DNA of 64,000 nt from Aphrocallistes beatrix (GCA_963281255.1 OY725498.1:558001-622000), one strand, 5' to 3'. Positions 10,698 to 23,174 are shown, counted from the first letter of the stretch. The notes: a model not told the origin generated them from the sequence alone. Numbers and translations are program-made.

Positions 10698-12299
10698 TCA
10701 CATCTTCTCCATTGCCTTAATGCAGTAGTCAGTGTACTTTTTAGTTGGAATCTTTGCATCTTTATCTGGATATTGCTTTTGAAATTCTTCAGCGATATCA
10801 GGGTCAATATTCTTCAAAATGAAATAGCCAATCATAGGTGATATTGTTTCCTTATCCCATATAAAACCGTTGGCCTCTACCATCACTTTAGATCTGTCCT
10901 GTGATTGGTAGAATGGAATCTCCCGGCGTAAATCTTCGTCATCAATTCTGCCACTCATTCTAATTGCGCGGCGGCTTCGTCTTAGCTGACCTGCTCCTCT
11001 AATCCTTTGCCTCATCTCAGTTAGCACCACCCTGTCAGTGTATGTCTTCCCTTCTGCATCCAATTTCACTCTCCGCACCAAGTCAGTCAATCTCTTGGAG
11101 CATACCTCAGGTGATGTTTTCTTTGTTACCCAACCATACCGATACTTGACCTTTAAGTTTATTTCTTGTAACAGCTTATTGCGTGTAATATTCTTTTTGA
11201 CACAATCTTCTGAATCAGATGGTACTTTGAACATAATGCACGCATAGTCCCAGAAATCCTTTTTGAACCCCTCTCCGAGATTGTAGGTTTTTGGAAGATT
11301 GAGAATGAGTTTGAGCATTGTTTGATTGAACACTTCTTCGAGGCTGATCAGTAGTACCATGGCTGATATTCCTTTGCTGATCCCACTCAATTTCTCTAAC
11401 GCGTTCGATATATTTCCTTCTAGAGTCATTTTCTCATGTTTCTTGAATAAGTTAAGATCTGGATTGAAATGATACTCGACATCGTATTTGAGGAGATTTC
11501 TTTTGAAGCTTTCAGTGTCTTCATCTTCCCTGAATAATTGTTTTAGTTCATTTCCCCTGAATCCGTTATTTCCGTTAATGTACACATTTAGATTAGGTCT
11601 AGTTAACTCAAAAAGTTTCTGTAGAATTGTGAATCTGTTTTCTACAGATTTATCATCTGCATTTATGAATATGTACCTTTGATCGACTAATTCAATCAAT
11701 TCTTGAATGCATTTATAATCTTCATTCTCAAGTAAATCATCGAGCATTTCTTCAAGTTTTTCTTCCCTTAAGTTAAAGTCGAGTTCATCTGCATGAGTGA
11801 AGACTATCGTTGCATTCGAAAAGAAGTTATAGTTAGCATCGGACAGGATTTCAGCAAGATTTAAGAGTGTGAGCAACTCTTCCGAAGTGAAAAATGCCGC
11901 AGTGAGTTTTATGAGAATGAGAAAAGATGCGCTCATTTCCGCTTTGGATGCTGCAATGCATTTCTTTAGGAATTCACAATATTTCTCTTGGCTGAACTGT
12001 ACATCATTAATTCCAGGTTGATCCAATACTTGAATATTCAAGATTTCATTAGGACTTCCGTTTAGATCGTAGACCTGACCTGACTCAATCTTGACTTCTC
12101 CTGAATGGACCTTCACTGTAAGTCCAAATGCATCAGGCATGTCATGTTCTTTGAATGCTCTATCACCACCCAAAAGCAAGTTACCGAGGGTACTTTTACC
12201 GGCGGATCCTTTCCCGAATAAAATGAGAGTTCGATCAAAATTTCTTTCATTCACTGCTTTTGCTCTCTTAACAACATTTCCTCTTCTGAAAAATGCCAT
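10698..12299 (-). CDS. Type A GIMAP-like GTPase with tandem pseudo-GTPase domain
   Basis: Single exon, 533 aa. The first domain is an AIG1-type G domain: G1 GKGSAGKS at residues 29-36, G3 DQPG at 93-96, G4 THAD at 168-171, and RYIFIN at about 208-213 near the G5 position. The second domain, from about residue 236, begins VYINGNNGF and lacks GKS/T, but keeps the later AIG1 core (AMVLLISLEEVFNQ, KDFWDYACIMFK, RYGWVT). A basic stretch (RRSRRAIR) and the shared C-terminal motif ISPMIGYFILKN close the protein. It should bind GTP and may oligomerise through the second domain; that role is inferred. It is paralogous to 25015-26589 on the other side of the gene desert, in mirror orientation. Confidence 0.9.
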   Translation of the reverse strand: MAFFRRGNVVKRAKAVNERNFDRTLILFGKGSAGKSTLGNLLLGGDRAFKEHDMPDAFGLTVKVHSGEVKIESGQVYDLNGSPNEILNIQVLDQPGINDVQFSQEKYCEFLKKCIAASKAEMSASFLILIKLTAAFFTSEELLTLLNLAEILSDANYNFFSNATIVFTHADELDFNLREEKLEEMLDDLLENEDYKCIQELIELVDQRYIFINADDKSVENRFTILQKLFELTRPNLNVYINGNNGFRGNELKQLFREDEDTESFKRNLLKYDVEYHFNPDLNLFKKHEKMTLEGNISNALEKLSGISKGISAMVLLISLEEVFNQTMLKLILNLPKTYNLGEGFKKDFWDYACIMFKVPSDSEDCVKKNITRNKLLQEINLKVKYRYGWVTKKTSPEVCSKRLTDLVRRVKLDAEGKTYTDRVVLTEMRQRIRGAGQLRRSRRAIRMSGRIDDEDLRREIPFYQSQDRSKVMVEANGFIWDKETISPMIGYFILKNIDPDIAEEFQKQYPDKDAKIPTKKYTDYCIKAMEKM

Positions 12300-12844
12300 C
12301 TTGTATTATATCAAACTAATAAAAATTAATAATAGTTGCAATAGTTAATTTTGTGCTATAGCAATGCATCTGCGGGGTCCCTAGACGCTCACTTTTCATT
12401 ATTTTACAGTTCCTCTTTAATGTTGATTCGTATTTTGAAAAACTGCAATCGACTCTGCTTAATAGGACAACATTGATCAGGAGCACTTTATCCCAATTAA
12501 AAGCGGAGAATCCTATTACCCGAAAATATTTTGAAAAAGCTTCTATGTGTGAGAACTATTCCGGTTCTGCCAAAAGTGGTCCGATGAAACGGTTGACCCG
12601 ATTAACCGGCGTTCCTATTAAGCGGAGTCGACTGTATATTTTATGAAAAATATTCATTTTAATTGTATATTCAATAATTTAAATTCGATTTAAACAACCT
12701 TACTTTGTATTTTATCACAGCAAAAAAGATTCCAGGACAGTTACTTTCATTCACCATTTCAACAGTTTCTACTCACATGATTCGTTTATAAGCAAATTTT
12801 GTTGAAAGATTGGTAGGTGAAATAGTCAAACGAAACACTTAGAT
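12300..12844. other. Gene-free 5' flank
   Basis: AT-rich. Short pieces near 12440-12630 mention AACTGCAATCGACTCTGCTT and CGGAGTCGACTGTA, which look like the ends of a decayed small DNA transposon. No gene is evident. Confidence 0.4.
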
Positions 12845-13420
12845 CAGCGGTTTTCAACATTTTTGGCTGTGACCCTTCTATATCAACAAGCGCGCTTCGA
12901 TCACTTGCGCTGCGCGGCTAGCGGACACTTTGTGTCCGCCAGAGGCTCCCTTCGGTCGCGTATGGTCACTATTCATTAATTATATGGGAGATACATCTCT
13001 AAATACGTCTCTCCTACTATTATAATCGATATCACTCGAAAAATCACAAAATTTGTCAATTTAAAAATTTTTGATGCGTAATGATGACGTCATCACAAAG
13101 TAATGACTCATCATCTTTTGACGATAGTTGTCGCATATGTGACGCATGTGAGTATACAGATTCTATTAAAATTTCAGCCTTCTATCTCTTATAATAGCTG
13201 AGTTATGCTCGAATAACTCTGTTTCTTAACTTTTAAAAATATGACAATGACGTCATAATTTCATGATGAGTCGACATTTTGCTCTGAGCTCAGAGCTTAT
13301 TAGAGCCATAGCCAAAAGACCCCCACATGCCAAAAATCAGCTTTCTATGACTGGCAGTTTCTTCAATCAATTCGTTACAGATCTCCAAGGGGTTCATGGA
13401 CCCCAGGTTGGGAACCACTG
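12845..13420. mobile_element. hAT-like MITE with a nested Helitron-like insertion
   Basis: Ends are CAGCGGTTTTCAAC and GGTTGGGAACCACTG, typical of Charlie-like hAT termini. They are flanked by the near-identical 8-bp duplication ACTTAGAT (12837-12844) / ACTTAAAT (13421-13428). Bases 12887-13381 are an inverted Helitron-like copy, read on the minus strand from TCTGTAACG to CTTG, inserted between A and T. Without it the hAT element would be about 81 bp. Confidence 0.7.
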
Positions 13421-13428
13421 ACTTAAAT

Positions 13429-15433
13429 ATTTTTGTGGATTTTTTGGAAATTTAAACAAACAAAATCGCACAGAAATATTAGCAAATGTCTAAAAAAATT
13501 ATTTCTATATCAGGGTATTGATTATATTAAGTTGACAGGGTATATTTCTTATCACATGACGTAATCTTCTACAAATTTCGAGATATTGTAGACTACGTTA
13601 GTCAAATTTTCATCTTTAACACCCTTGGAATGTTGTATTTACATGTGATAAATAAAAGTTACTATTGTTATTAAGACTATATAAAGTAAATATATGTAGT
13701 AAAAAGTAAATATATATCATGTAAGAAAATCATACCTAAATTTATAGCTGTTACGCAATATGATGTAAAAATATTTTGAGAATTTATTTAAATGTTTTTA
13801 TAGTATATATTAATTATTTAAAATTGATATTATTTGGTATAAAAGATACATACCACATCCACTGTTATCGTATTAGGTGCAATAAAGGAAGAAATATTTA
13901 ATTGATTATTGTCTTTGAAGAGTTGCTTATATACTATTAGTACATGGTCATCTTGGCTGTGAGATGATGTATTCTCTTAATAAGACAATTAATACACTAG
14001 TCTATACTCATTTAGAGATTATGTATTCTACTCGTGTGTTCCAATCTTCATCTTGTAGATGAGTTACTTTACATTTCCATATGATGTATTCTCAAAAGAA
14101 GGATATTTCTCTTCGAATTGTAAAAATCGAGATTATATAATCTACTTTAAAGTGCTAGCCACATCATTAAACGAATGACATTGTGCTATAATGATGATCT
14201 CTTCTAGGGAACCTATAGCATACATGGCAACTGGAACTATGATAAAAAGGGACGCTGGGTTAGATTAGCAGGGTATGGCGGCCCAATTGAAATCAAGCGA
14301 GATCTCCATGAATACTACTTACTAGTACTTAGTATATGGTATTCATTATATATATTTCAAATATCACATTTCGTGTCCTAAGAGTCACTTAGTGGCACTC
14401 ACAGTTTGTCGATTGACATTTTTGGAATAATGACTGTACAATCCTTTGACAATTTATCATTAATGATGTTTTCTTTTTAGAATTTGAGTGTGCCCCACCA
14501 TAAAGAAGTAATATTTTAATTCGCCTGGGGTCTGTGCCCGACTTGATCTTACCCTCGCGCTGCCACTGATTAGGATTAATTTGAATGTGTATATTGAATC
14601 TGAAACCCGACTAGTTGTATCCTTTATCATTTAGAAGACCCATTTAATACGATTTGCATGTGAAATAATGAAGATCCAAATATTTCTGCCCACATTGAGT
14701 TAGGTTCAATCCTCTTAACCAACAAATTCAGTTATAATATTGAAACCATGCAATATCATTGATCAGAACATATCGTCATGTTTTGAAGCAAGGTGTGAAA
14801 TATCAATGATCGTTATATTATGTGTACTCGTAGATCTACAGACTCTACCCCACATAAAGAATGTCTGTTTCATGTTTGGCAAAATTAGTTACAGAAGTAC
14901 GGACATGCTATGAAAATCTCTGACTATAGTGGAATAAAAATGTAATTTATATATCTATCTAGACTCAATTAACATAACTTTAGGGTTTAGTTGTAACCTA
15001 TAAGTTTGTGTGAAGTCCTGCCATACCACAACTTCCTCGCTGTCCCACTGCCCGGCACCACGGCCCCCAAACCTGCAGGAAGCCCCTCAGGTACCCACAC
15101 TTGGAGCCTATGTATGCAAGCCATGTAAACAGGAAAGCTCCTATAATGAACTGCACTAATAACCTGTTCATTATATAAGATGGTGACTAATGACACAAAG
15201 TTGATAATGTCACTCTTAACAATAATTATTCGAGTTAAAAGATTCAAGTTGAGAAATTTCAGTGTATAACTAACGAATTTGAGATCAGATATCAAGTATC
15301 TCTATGATTTGATTGCAAAGTCTGTCAATAATAGGGTCATTTTAATAGTATTTAACTATTTATACATTTCTTGATTAGCAAAATATGTTCCCATACTTTC
15401 CATATGCAACCCCGAAATAAATTGTAAATAGTA
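13429..15433. other. Gene-free repeat-rich DNA
   Basis: No coding region found. Around 13930-14180 is a diverged copy of the AGATGATATATTCT-type repeat seen at 31600-31900 and 32810-33050. Around 14225-14280 is a piece of the 'CCAACT..GA.CTATGATAAA' repeat. The rest is unassigned AT-rich sequence. Confidence 0.5.
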
Positions 15434-15750
15434 CAGTGGAACCTGTATTTAACGGCCACCCAAGGGACCGGACAAAATTGGCCGTTATACACAAGTGATT
15501 GTCGTAATCCTCAAAATGTATCAACGTAGTGCAATAAATAACAAGCTTTTAGAAATCTGTTCCTTGAAGTAATTTCATGAAACTTGTTTATCGTTCGTAA
15601 CAAGTCCAGTAATGAACACATAAAAAGGTGAAAAAGGTGATGGCCGTTATACACAGTTTTAGGGTCAGTAAGGGACTACAAACGGGTGGCCGCTGGCCGA
15701 GTTGAGCAGGTGACCGTTATATAGAGTGACCGTTATAGCAGGTTCGACTG
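15434..15750. mobile_element. pogo/Tigger-like MITE
   Basis: Terminal inverted repeats CAGTGGAACCTGTATTTAAC and (reverse complement of the right end) CAGTCGAACCTGCTATAACG are flanked by TA on both sides, as for Tc1/mariner-pogo elements. It is internally rich in GGCCGTTATACACA. There is no transposase. It is related to 34807-35252. Confidence 0.75.
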
Positions 15751-15752
15751 TA

Positions 15753-16250
15753 AATGTAATTCCTACTCTGTGCAGCACTAAGTTGGAATATTTCAAAAAC
15801 TCCAACTTTGCTGCAAGTAGGGATAATTCTTACTTGGCGCAGAACATTACTACGACAGGAAGGCATGAAATCTGGATCTTGATCTTAGAAAGGTATCTCC
15901 TTTATTAAATGTGAAGCTATGATACTACGATTTTAGTCGAAACATAGGATATCCAGGCTTATCCCCTTCCCGTCCCGTCTAGGTTTTAGTTACAACCAAT
16001 TTTTCTGAAATACTACAATAATCAGCACATTTGCTTAAAAACAATTAGTCATGCGCCAAAGTTCAATCAGTGCATGTCCTAAAGTATTTTTAATATATAA
16101 TTTTCCGGCACTAGAAAACTATTACTTATTCTGATAGCTGAGGTTGTAGGTATTTCGAATTTTAGTACTTATTTTGAATTTTACTACTACATTAGCTCTC
16201 TTACAGTCAAACTTCATTAATGACCAATTGACCACTTAAAAGACGGGAAT
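15753..16250. other. Gene-free stretch
   Basis: AT-rich and no gene recognised. Bases 16202-16250 contain TTAATGACCAATTGACCACTT, just outside the foldback element. Confidence 0.4.
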
Positions 16251-17089
16251 TTGCGCAGAATACCACCTGTCATTTTACAATACCTGCTCCAAGCGATGAT
16301 CATGCCCGGCGCCACGTATTATAATGTGCGGTCACCGACTAGCTTAGTGTGTGTCTGGACACACAAAGACTATACATTATCAGTTAACCTTGAATACAAT
16401 AAACTAACCTAGGTATCCAAGCACCGCATCATGTCCTGTCTTTGAGGCAGTGGGTGTTCGGACACCCAGGAAACCTTGTTGCGGCGACCCTGATGATCAT
16501 ATATATTTTGTTACAGAATGTGTAGCCTTGTAGATAGTTAATGAGATAGGTGATTGCAGAAAGAGAACCAGTATATTTAATTGCTAAATTTACAACCATT
16601 TCCTTGGTGCGAAATGAGATCTAAGTCATGAATACCTGTAGAATACCACACATATTAAAAGGATTTAGTTTAGTAATTATTTGTTTCCGCATGCGGATAA
16701 GCCTTATCCGCATACGGATGAACGTATTTAATATATGGTAAATTTAGCAATTAAATATAGTACTAGTTCTCTTTCTGCAATCACCTATCTCATTAACTAT
16801 CCAAAAGGCTACACATTCTGTAACGAAATATATATGATCATCAGGGTCGGCGCAACAAGGTTTCCTGGGTGTCCGAACACCCAGTGCCTCAAAGGTAGGA
16901 CATGATGCGGTGCTTAGATACCTACTAGGTTAGTTTATTGTATTCAAGGTTAACTGATAATGTATAGTCTTTGTGTGTCCAGACACACACTAAACTAGTC
17001 GGTGACCACACATCATAATACGTGGCGCGGGCATGATCTTCGCTTGGAACAGGTATTGTAAAATGACATAGGTGGTATTCTCCGCAGGG
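16251..17089. mobile_element. Foldback element with two inverted arms of about 345-350 bp
   Basis: The left arm (about 16251-16596) and right arm (about 16738-17089) are inverted copies, for example GAATACCACCTGTCATTTTA against its complement near 17060-17080. Each arm contains GTGTCCAGACACACA and GGGTGTCCGAACACCC. The spacer of about 140 bp carries GCGGATAAGCCTTATCCGC. The spacer sequence recurs at about 19990-20225. No coding frame spans it. Confidence 0.75.
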
Positions 17090-19159
17090 AGTCCGACAAT
17101 TCGCAACAGACAACTCGCAACACGACAATTCGCAGCGTGAAGACTCGTAAATATTTTGAATAATTAGTTTCAATTATAAGTTTTCCTTTAAATTGGTTTC
17201 ATTTGATGGGTACAACAACAACTGTGAAATGAAAACATCAAGGTGTATTATGTAGACCTCTATAATTAATAAAAAAGATCGTGATTGTCGTCAAAATACT
17301 CTATTTTTTGAACTCAAACACATTTTATTATGGCAGAAGTACACCGCCCGTCTTTCAGACTAACCAAGTCTCAGTGAAGTGCAGAGAAGCTAATCGAAGG
17401 AGGGTACATTTATGAGAAATAGAGAAGAATTGTTAATAAATAGTTAAATACTTGACTTCGCTTATTAAAAGGAATAATAAAGTCGTAGATTTTATGAGAT
17501 AGTCATGTTGCGAATTATCGTACATAATACACCTTGATGTTTTCATTTCACTGCGTATATATGTATGTATGAGAAGTTTAGAATAGAGACATCGCCATGG
17601 GAGAGGGGGTGTCATAAAAGGAGGACAATGCCACTCCCTGGAAATTTTTAAGTTCCTCCTGGTATTAATTTCACAAATGTCTTTTACTCGTAATTGATCT
17701 ATGAGAATAAGGTTTTGTCTAAGGTTAAGGTCATTGATATGCGATTCATCCCTCCCATCCTCGGTTTGATGTTGTTTCAGAATATATTAATTCAGTTACT
17801 GTGTTTCATACTCATATCATGATTTAATCAACTAAGTTCTGTGATAAATATTGCATTTTTATACGTACATAGACTAAATCAAGAAGAATTTGACATTATG
17901 AAACAATGTTGTCAGCTTTCAGGGCTTACAACGCATCCCCAGGTCCGACTTAAAGCATCCTCATACTACAAGCTTGGTGTTGTGACCAAAGGATTATTTA
18001 GAAGCGCAAGACGCTCCTTTGGGCGTATGATTTTAAGCCCGAAAGTGTTTAGGAGGTGAATAATCCTAGAAATTTTCAACAAAATCAAACGGAAGCAACT
18101 ACTCCAGGCTCAAAACATATTGAGTGATCCTCGTATGAATAAAGATTTATAATTATTCAGTTCAGTTCGTTCAGTTCACGTTCAACTGTCGTTCGGCAAC
18201 CGCTAGTGTTCGTTCAGTTCGTTCAGTGTAAATCCCTTAAGAGTCTTGCGTTCAGTTTGTTCAGTTCAAGTTTAATAAGTTTGTTCGTGATCCTTTCATT
18301 CCCTGGATAAAAGGAGTGATATTATTTCAGTTCACTACATTTTCCGTATCCCAGAAATAAAGCAAGTCGGCACCAATGAAACAATGCAACATCTGCAAAT
18401 TGTGGGGCATGCCTAATTTACGGGACGAGATGCCATCCCGTCCCGTAAATTAGGCATCTAGATTTTCCGGGACTGTCCCGTCCCGTAAATTGGGCATGCT
18501 CAAATTGTGGCACCTTGAAATTTGACTAGATAATACTTGCCTACATTAAGTATCTTACTAACAAGAGCTTTAGACGGCAGATTGCAAGTGATGAACCTGG
18601 TGCTGACTGAAAGATGGATTTGTTATTTGCCATAATACTGCCTGGGATTATCCAATTCCGGGGGGAGGGATACCCCCAAATAGTTTCAAATTTTTCTCAA
18701 AATCTGGGAGGGAGAATTTGAATGCACTGAACTCAAGTTTTTTTAATGGATATGGAAAAGACTCAAAATGACAACAGTATAGAAAAATAGGATAAATCAA
18801 TGATGGTGAGGAGAAAAGATAATACAAATCTCCTCAAAATGATTAGAAAAATGATCAGGGGTGAAAAAGTCATAATCTCCCAACCGATCATTCAAAAAAA
18901 AGGATCTGACTTCATTCCATCGTCAAAATAGAATCGCAATCGTGATCAAGCGGTCAATGATCGCGTGATCCTAATGCCCTAAAGATTATTGGTAGAGCCA
19001 GGGCTTCACCAACTCTACTTGAGCCTGTCATGAAAAAAATGGTCCGAGCTAAATTTTGTGTCATTTAATTACGTACACTAAAGTAGTCCTCTCCTCATAG
19101 GATGTGATGACATTACAATCACTCTAGGATTTCTATTAATAGGGAGTCTATTCAATACA
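17090..19159. other. Gene-free repeat-rich DNA
   Basis: No supported gene. At about 18155-18295 there is a GTTCAGTTCGTTCAGTTC-rich simple repeat. At 18405-18505 there are GC-rich palindromic boxes, listed separately. Bases 17885-17960 (GAAACAATGTTGTCAGCTTT...) form a short open frame with no family signal. Confidence 0.45.
18400..18505. repeat. CGGGACGGGA palindromic boxes
   Basis: Boxes of TGCCTAATTTACGGGACG and their inverse TCCCGTCCCGTAAATTAGGC alternate here, a strong local GC excursion in AT-rich DNA. Related boxes lie at about 24765-24905 and 34095-34325. Confidence 0.8.
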
Positions 19160-19384
19160 TGCCAACTGCACGTTTTTGACTGGACGCCCGATCTTTGCAT
19201 TCTTCTGTTGAGCTAATTTTCATGAACGGAACGGGACGTTCATGAAAACGTGCAGCCTTTATATGAAGTTTTATTCTGTCCACTTTTTTGATTCTACAAG
19301 TATATAGAAGTTTTACTATTGCGTCCCGCCATATCCCGCAAACTTCAATGCTGTGCCCCGCTTTTATCATGGCTCAAGTTGGCA
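19160..19384. mobile_element. Small TGCCAACT-ended MITE-like element
   Basis: The left end is TGCCAACTGCACGTTTTT and the right end is complementary to TGCCAACTTGAGCCATGATA. Fragments of the latter occur near 1885, 14225 and 27245. No target duplication is clear. Confidence 0.4.
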
Positions 19385-19989
19385 GACCGATAGTGCAGCT
19401 GACTTGGCATGTGAGATATGAATATTTTAATACATCGGGACTACTAAATTTTTGAAAACTCAAATTTCGCAGCGTACAGAGATACATACATATGGACGGA
19501 TATGGTACACCGCCCTTGCCATAGGAGCATTTTTCTGCAGAAACTGCACTAAAAATGGTCCTCCGGTCTAGATTTGGCAGCTAGAAATGGTCCCCCGAAC
19601 GAATTTTGGCAGCCAAAACTGGTCCCCGGGTGACCAAATTTAGCTAGGGGGACCAATTTTGACCTAACAAGCCTACCCTCTTCTATAACCAGTGCCGTCG
19701 GAAGCTCCTCAAATTGTTGCTGCCAAGGCCGCCTTGCCTACCCATTAACCTCCCCCAGCCGCACCTCTGCATACCTATTAGCCATCCCAGGCCTACTAAC
19801 TACCCTTTCCAGACCTACCCATCAGATGCTTCGTCAAAAGTGGGGAGGCCATGGCAGCCCCAGCTGCCCCATGTCTGAAGGCCTTGTCCATAACTACTCT
19901 GGGGACGTTTAATTTGTCCCAGGACCTTGCTAACTATATATGTGTCCCTTTTTTATTCCAAAATTTCTTTTATTATTGCTTAATTTTCA
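19385..19989. other. Gene-free stretch
   Basis: Contains several short direct copies of a TGGTCCCCxGGxxxAxATTTxG pattern at about 19555-19660 and a C-rich tract at about 19700-19830. No gene recognised. Confidence 0.4.
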
Positions 19990-20225
19990 TTCTCTCAATT
20001 CGCATGCGATATCCGCATGCGGATGAACGTTTTTAATAGCTCAAATTTACAGCCATTTCCTTGGTGCGAAAAGAGATCTAAGTCATGAATACCTGTAGAA
20101 TACCACATATATTGAAAGGATTTAATTTAGTAATTATTTGTTTCCGCATGCGATACCCACATGCGGATAGACGTATATCCGCATGCGGATAAGCCTTATC
20201 CGCATGCGGATGAACGTATTTAATA
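19990..20225. mobile_element. Partial copy of the foldback-element centre
   Basis: Bases about 20040-20225 match the central spacer of 16251-17089 (TTTCCTTGGTGCGAAAAGAG ... GCGGATGAACGTATTTAATA). Additional GCATGCGGAT palindromes occur here but not in the first copy. Confidence 0.6.
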
Positions 20226-20235
20226 TATGCAAGCA

Positions 20236-20324
20236 GGGGGCGCCAAACTTTTCCAAATCTAAGGACAATTTCGGGGTTCTAGGGAGGGTTCGAGCCCCCC
20301 AACCCCCTCGGAGTTTGGCGCCCA
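20236..20324. mobile_element. Short GGCGCC-ended MITE
   Basis: Inverted ends AGGGGGCGCCAAAC and GTTTGGCGCCC bracket about 89 bp containing TTCGGGGTTCTAGGGAGGGT. Related to 7705-7835 and 61405-61545. Confidence 0.6.
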
Positions 20325-23174
20325 TGAGGTCAATATAAGAGCAAGAACAATCCAGTAAATAAAGACGGTGACAACAAGATCATAAAAGTAATGGCGAGTA
20401 CAAAACTCGTTCTGTGAACAATGTATGAAAAATAGACCTTTATTGTTATAAGACAGAATTTTGTCCTTAAATATTAGTGATATACTAAAATATATCCGGT
20501 TATGACGAACAATATTTTTAAAAGTAGGGAGAGCTTTAGTAGATTTGGTGTGATTGCTATTTACTTAGTATTTGGAAAATAATTTTCTGAAGTAATTCAG
20601 CTATTATTGTAACATCAATAATTAATGGAGACGTGATTGAGGTAAATCCAATACGAATATACAATTTGACTCGATTGAAATAATCTATTGATTAGAAAGT
20701 TAATCAAGTAAACTTTCAACCTAATGAGCTCACACGCATGGTTAGAACATAAATTGAGAATATCTAATCTCGATTTTACGTATAACAAGTTGAGGGTATA
20801 CGTATAATTTAGAAACATTCGTCTATAATTAGGGAATGAAATAAATTAAAAGGTAGACATGTAAATTTCTGAGATTATATAATCTGAATTAAATCAAAAA
20901 TATTATACTATTCGAAAAATGAAAGATTTTAAATACATGGGATATTACGTGATAAGATAGTAGATCATCTCATATAATTATATACTTAATCTAAAAGAGA
21001 ATACATAACTTAATTTTAGTTAACATGTCCCAATACGTATCAATAGAAATGGAAAAGCAGTTCTTATTACATATTTTACATCTCTGGCGAAACTTATCAA
21101 TTATTCATTTTATAAATGTTCAAAGCAAAAGAGACAGCTATCTTAAATTCATGAGTATAAAATTTGAAATTTACATGATGGGAAACATGTATTATTCATT
21201 GAGAACATGCCAACCAACAGTTTTTGAATTTAGTGCATAATTACGATTTATTTATATGCATTGAGTTAGGTCTAATCCCTTTTGGTCAATTATTTCAAAA
21301 TCAATTGTCATTAATCCTTGGATTCTGATAGGGTAAAATCTCCACCATATCAGGAATATATGGTCCATATTTGGTGTAATTTGATGGGATAGAATTGTTA
21401 GAAACGAGCAAGCGTAGGATGCGCGATGTTACACGCCGATTATAATATAATCAATCTCCCATGCTAAGAGCTGTATTAGAAAATTCAGTCGCTAGACCAT
21501 TAATAAAACTCCATTGAGTGACTCATTGGATACAAAATGAAATATTATAATATATTCCACTATGTAGATGTCAAATTAAAAACACTTTGAAATCTCTGAA
21601 ATGAGTGCAATGGAGACCGCTTAATCGGGAATTTAATAATCAGAATATTCGCTAAATCGAGACAATATATAGGGAACGATTTTTATATAGACAGAAGTCA
21701 TCGGGACAGAATGTGTTAAAGTTGTAGCTATTTATCAAGATTTTTGCTCTGATTATGGGTGAAAATGTTGTATTTATCGAATCATGGGATCTAAGATCCA
21801 ATAATGCAATCAAAAGTTATATTCCTTGTTTTTAATCGGGAATGAGATCCGATAAAGCGATTAAAAGGATAATCATCCTCTGTTAATTGGTGATGCCAAT
21901 TTAGTGATTGGAATTTTAGTTTCTTGGAGTTGCTATCGGTTCGCTATCTATCGCTATTGACCGACATTTAAGTTAACTTATCATATTTCAAGTTTAAGGA
22001 ATTAGTTTAAGGAATAATTAATTATTATTATAATAATAGCCTGAACCTAAAAAAAAATGTCATGATGAGAAACCCAACATCCCACATGAAACCATCCAAT
22101 GTCATTGGTCAAAACATCTTGTTTTGGAGCAATGTGAGAAAATATCAATAATCGTTGTATCAGGTGTAAATCTACACAATGGGGAAAGGTATGTTCAAAA
22201 TCAGTCACAGACGTACGGACATATAGCATCCATGTAATAAGAAGCTCCAATAATAAGAACTGCACTAATAACAATTTAGACTATCTGTAAAAAAAATGGT
22301 AAACACCTCGCAATCTTATGAGTTCACTAGGTTCATAGTAAAATAAGAGAAAAAATGTAATCTCTATTGTTGCGTTTAGAAAAGATAAAATATATTACAT
22401 ATGTTGATTTTGTGTACTAGTGATCATCATAATGTATAAATCATAGAAATAATCGAGATTATATAATCTAAACCAATTTAAGAGATTCACTGAAATAATA
22501 CAATTGAGCTAGATATTAATATATAAGAGCATATATCATCTCGAATAATTGTGACATTAATATTCAGAGAAGACATCACTTATATTTGATAACGATTATC
22601 AGGATTTGTATAAATTGAAGATAGAAAGGAAAAGTCAGAAAGTAGAAAATCAGATTTAAAACTTTAATAGTTGATTAAATCACAACTTGTGATCAGGATT
22701 TAGCTTTTGTGAGTTCACTATTGGTACATTTTGTTTTTAATACTATTACAATAAAAGCACGTATATGCATATTTAACTTAAATATTGTTTTTGTATACTT
22801 TAGTTAAAACTAATCTTTAGCGAATATTTTTTTAATTAACATTGGTTAATTATAAGGGAGATATCATCTCTAAATATGTCTACCCTACTGTTATAATCGA
22901 TATCACTCGAAAAAACACCGAAACTCCCACATGCCAAAAATCAGCCAGAGACACCTTGCGGGCGCCAAGAATCATATTGATCAATTATATGGTAGATAAC
23001 ATCTCTAAATATGTCTGTCTTACTGTTATAATTGATTTCAGTCGAAAAATAACTAAATTTGCCGATTTTGAAATTTTTGATGCGAAATGATGGGGTCATA
23101 ACAGAGTGATGAACCATCATTTTTTGATAATACGTAGTTGTATTATATTTGAAATATACATATTAATATGCACA
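20325..23174. other. Gene-free AT-rich DNA
   Basis: No gene recognised. AGATTATATAATCT palindromes occur near 20872 and 22448. Near 22840-23090 are two partial copies of the Helitron-like body (TATAATCGATATCACTCGAA, ATTTTTGATGCG). About 22050-22280 resembles about 14750-14920 (shared AACATCxxGTTTTG and TCACAGACGTACGGACAT words), a dispersed repeat. Confidence 0.5.

Noticed and set aside
14987-15295. 102-codon reverse frame
   Set aside because: No family motif, no start context as in the other genes and no second copy; it lies in repeat-rich DNA.
18155-18295. GTTCAGTTCGTTCAGTTC repeats as a CRISPR array
   Set aside because: No regular spacers, and the host is clearly eukaryotic; it is a simple repeat.
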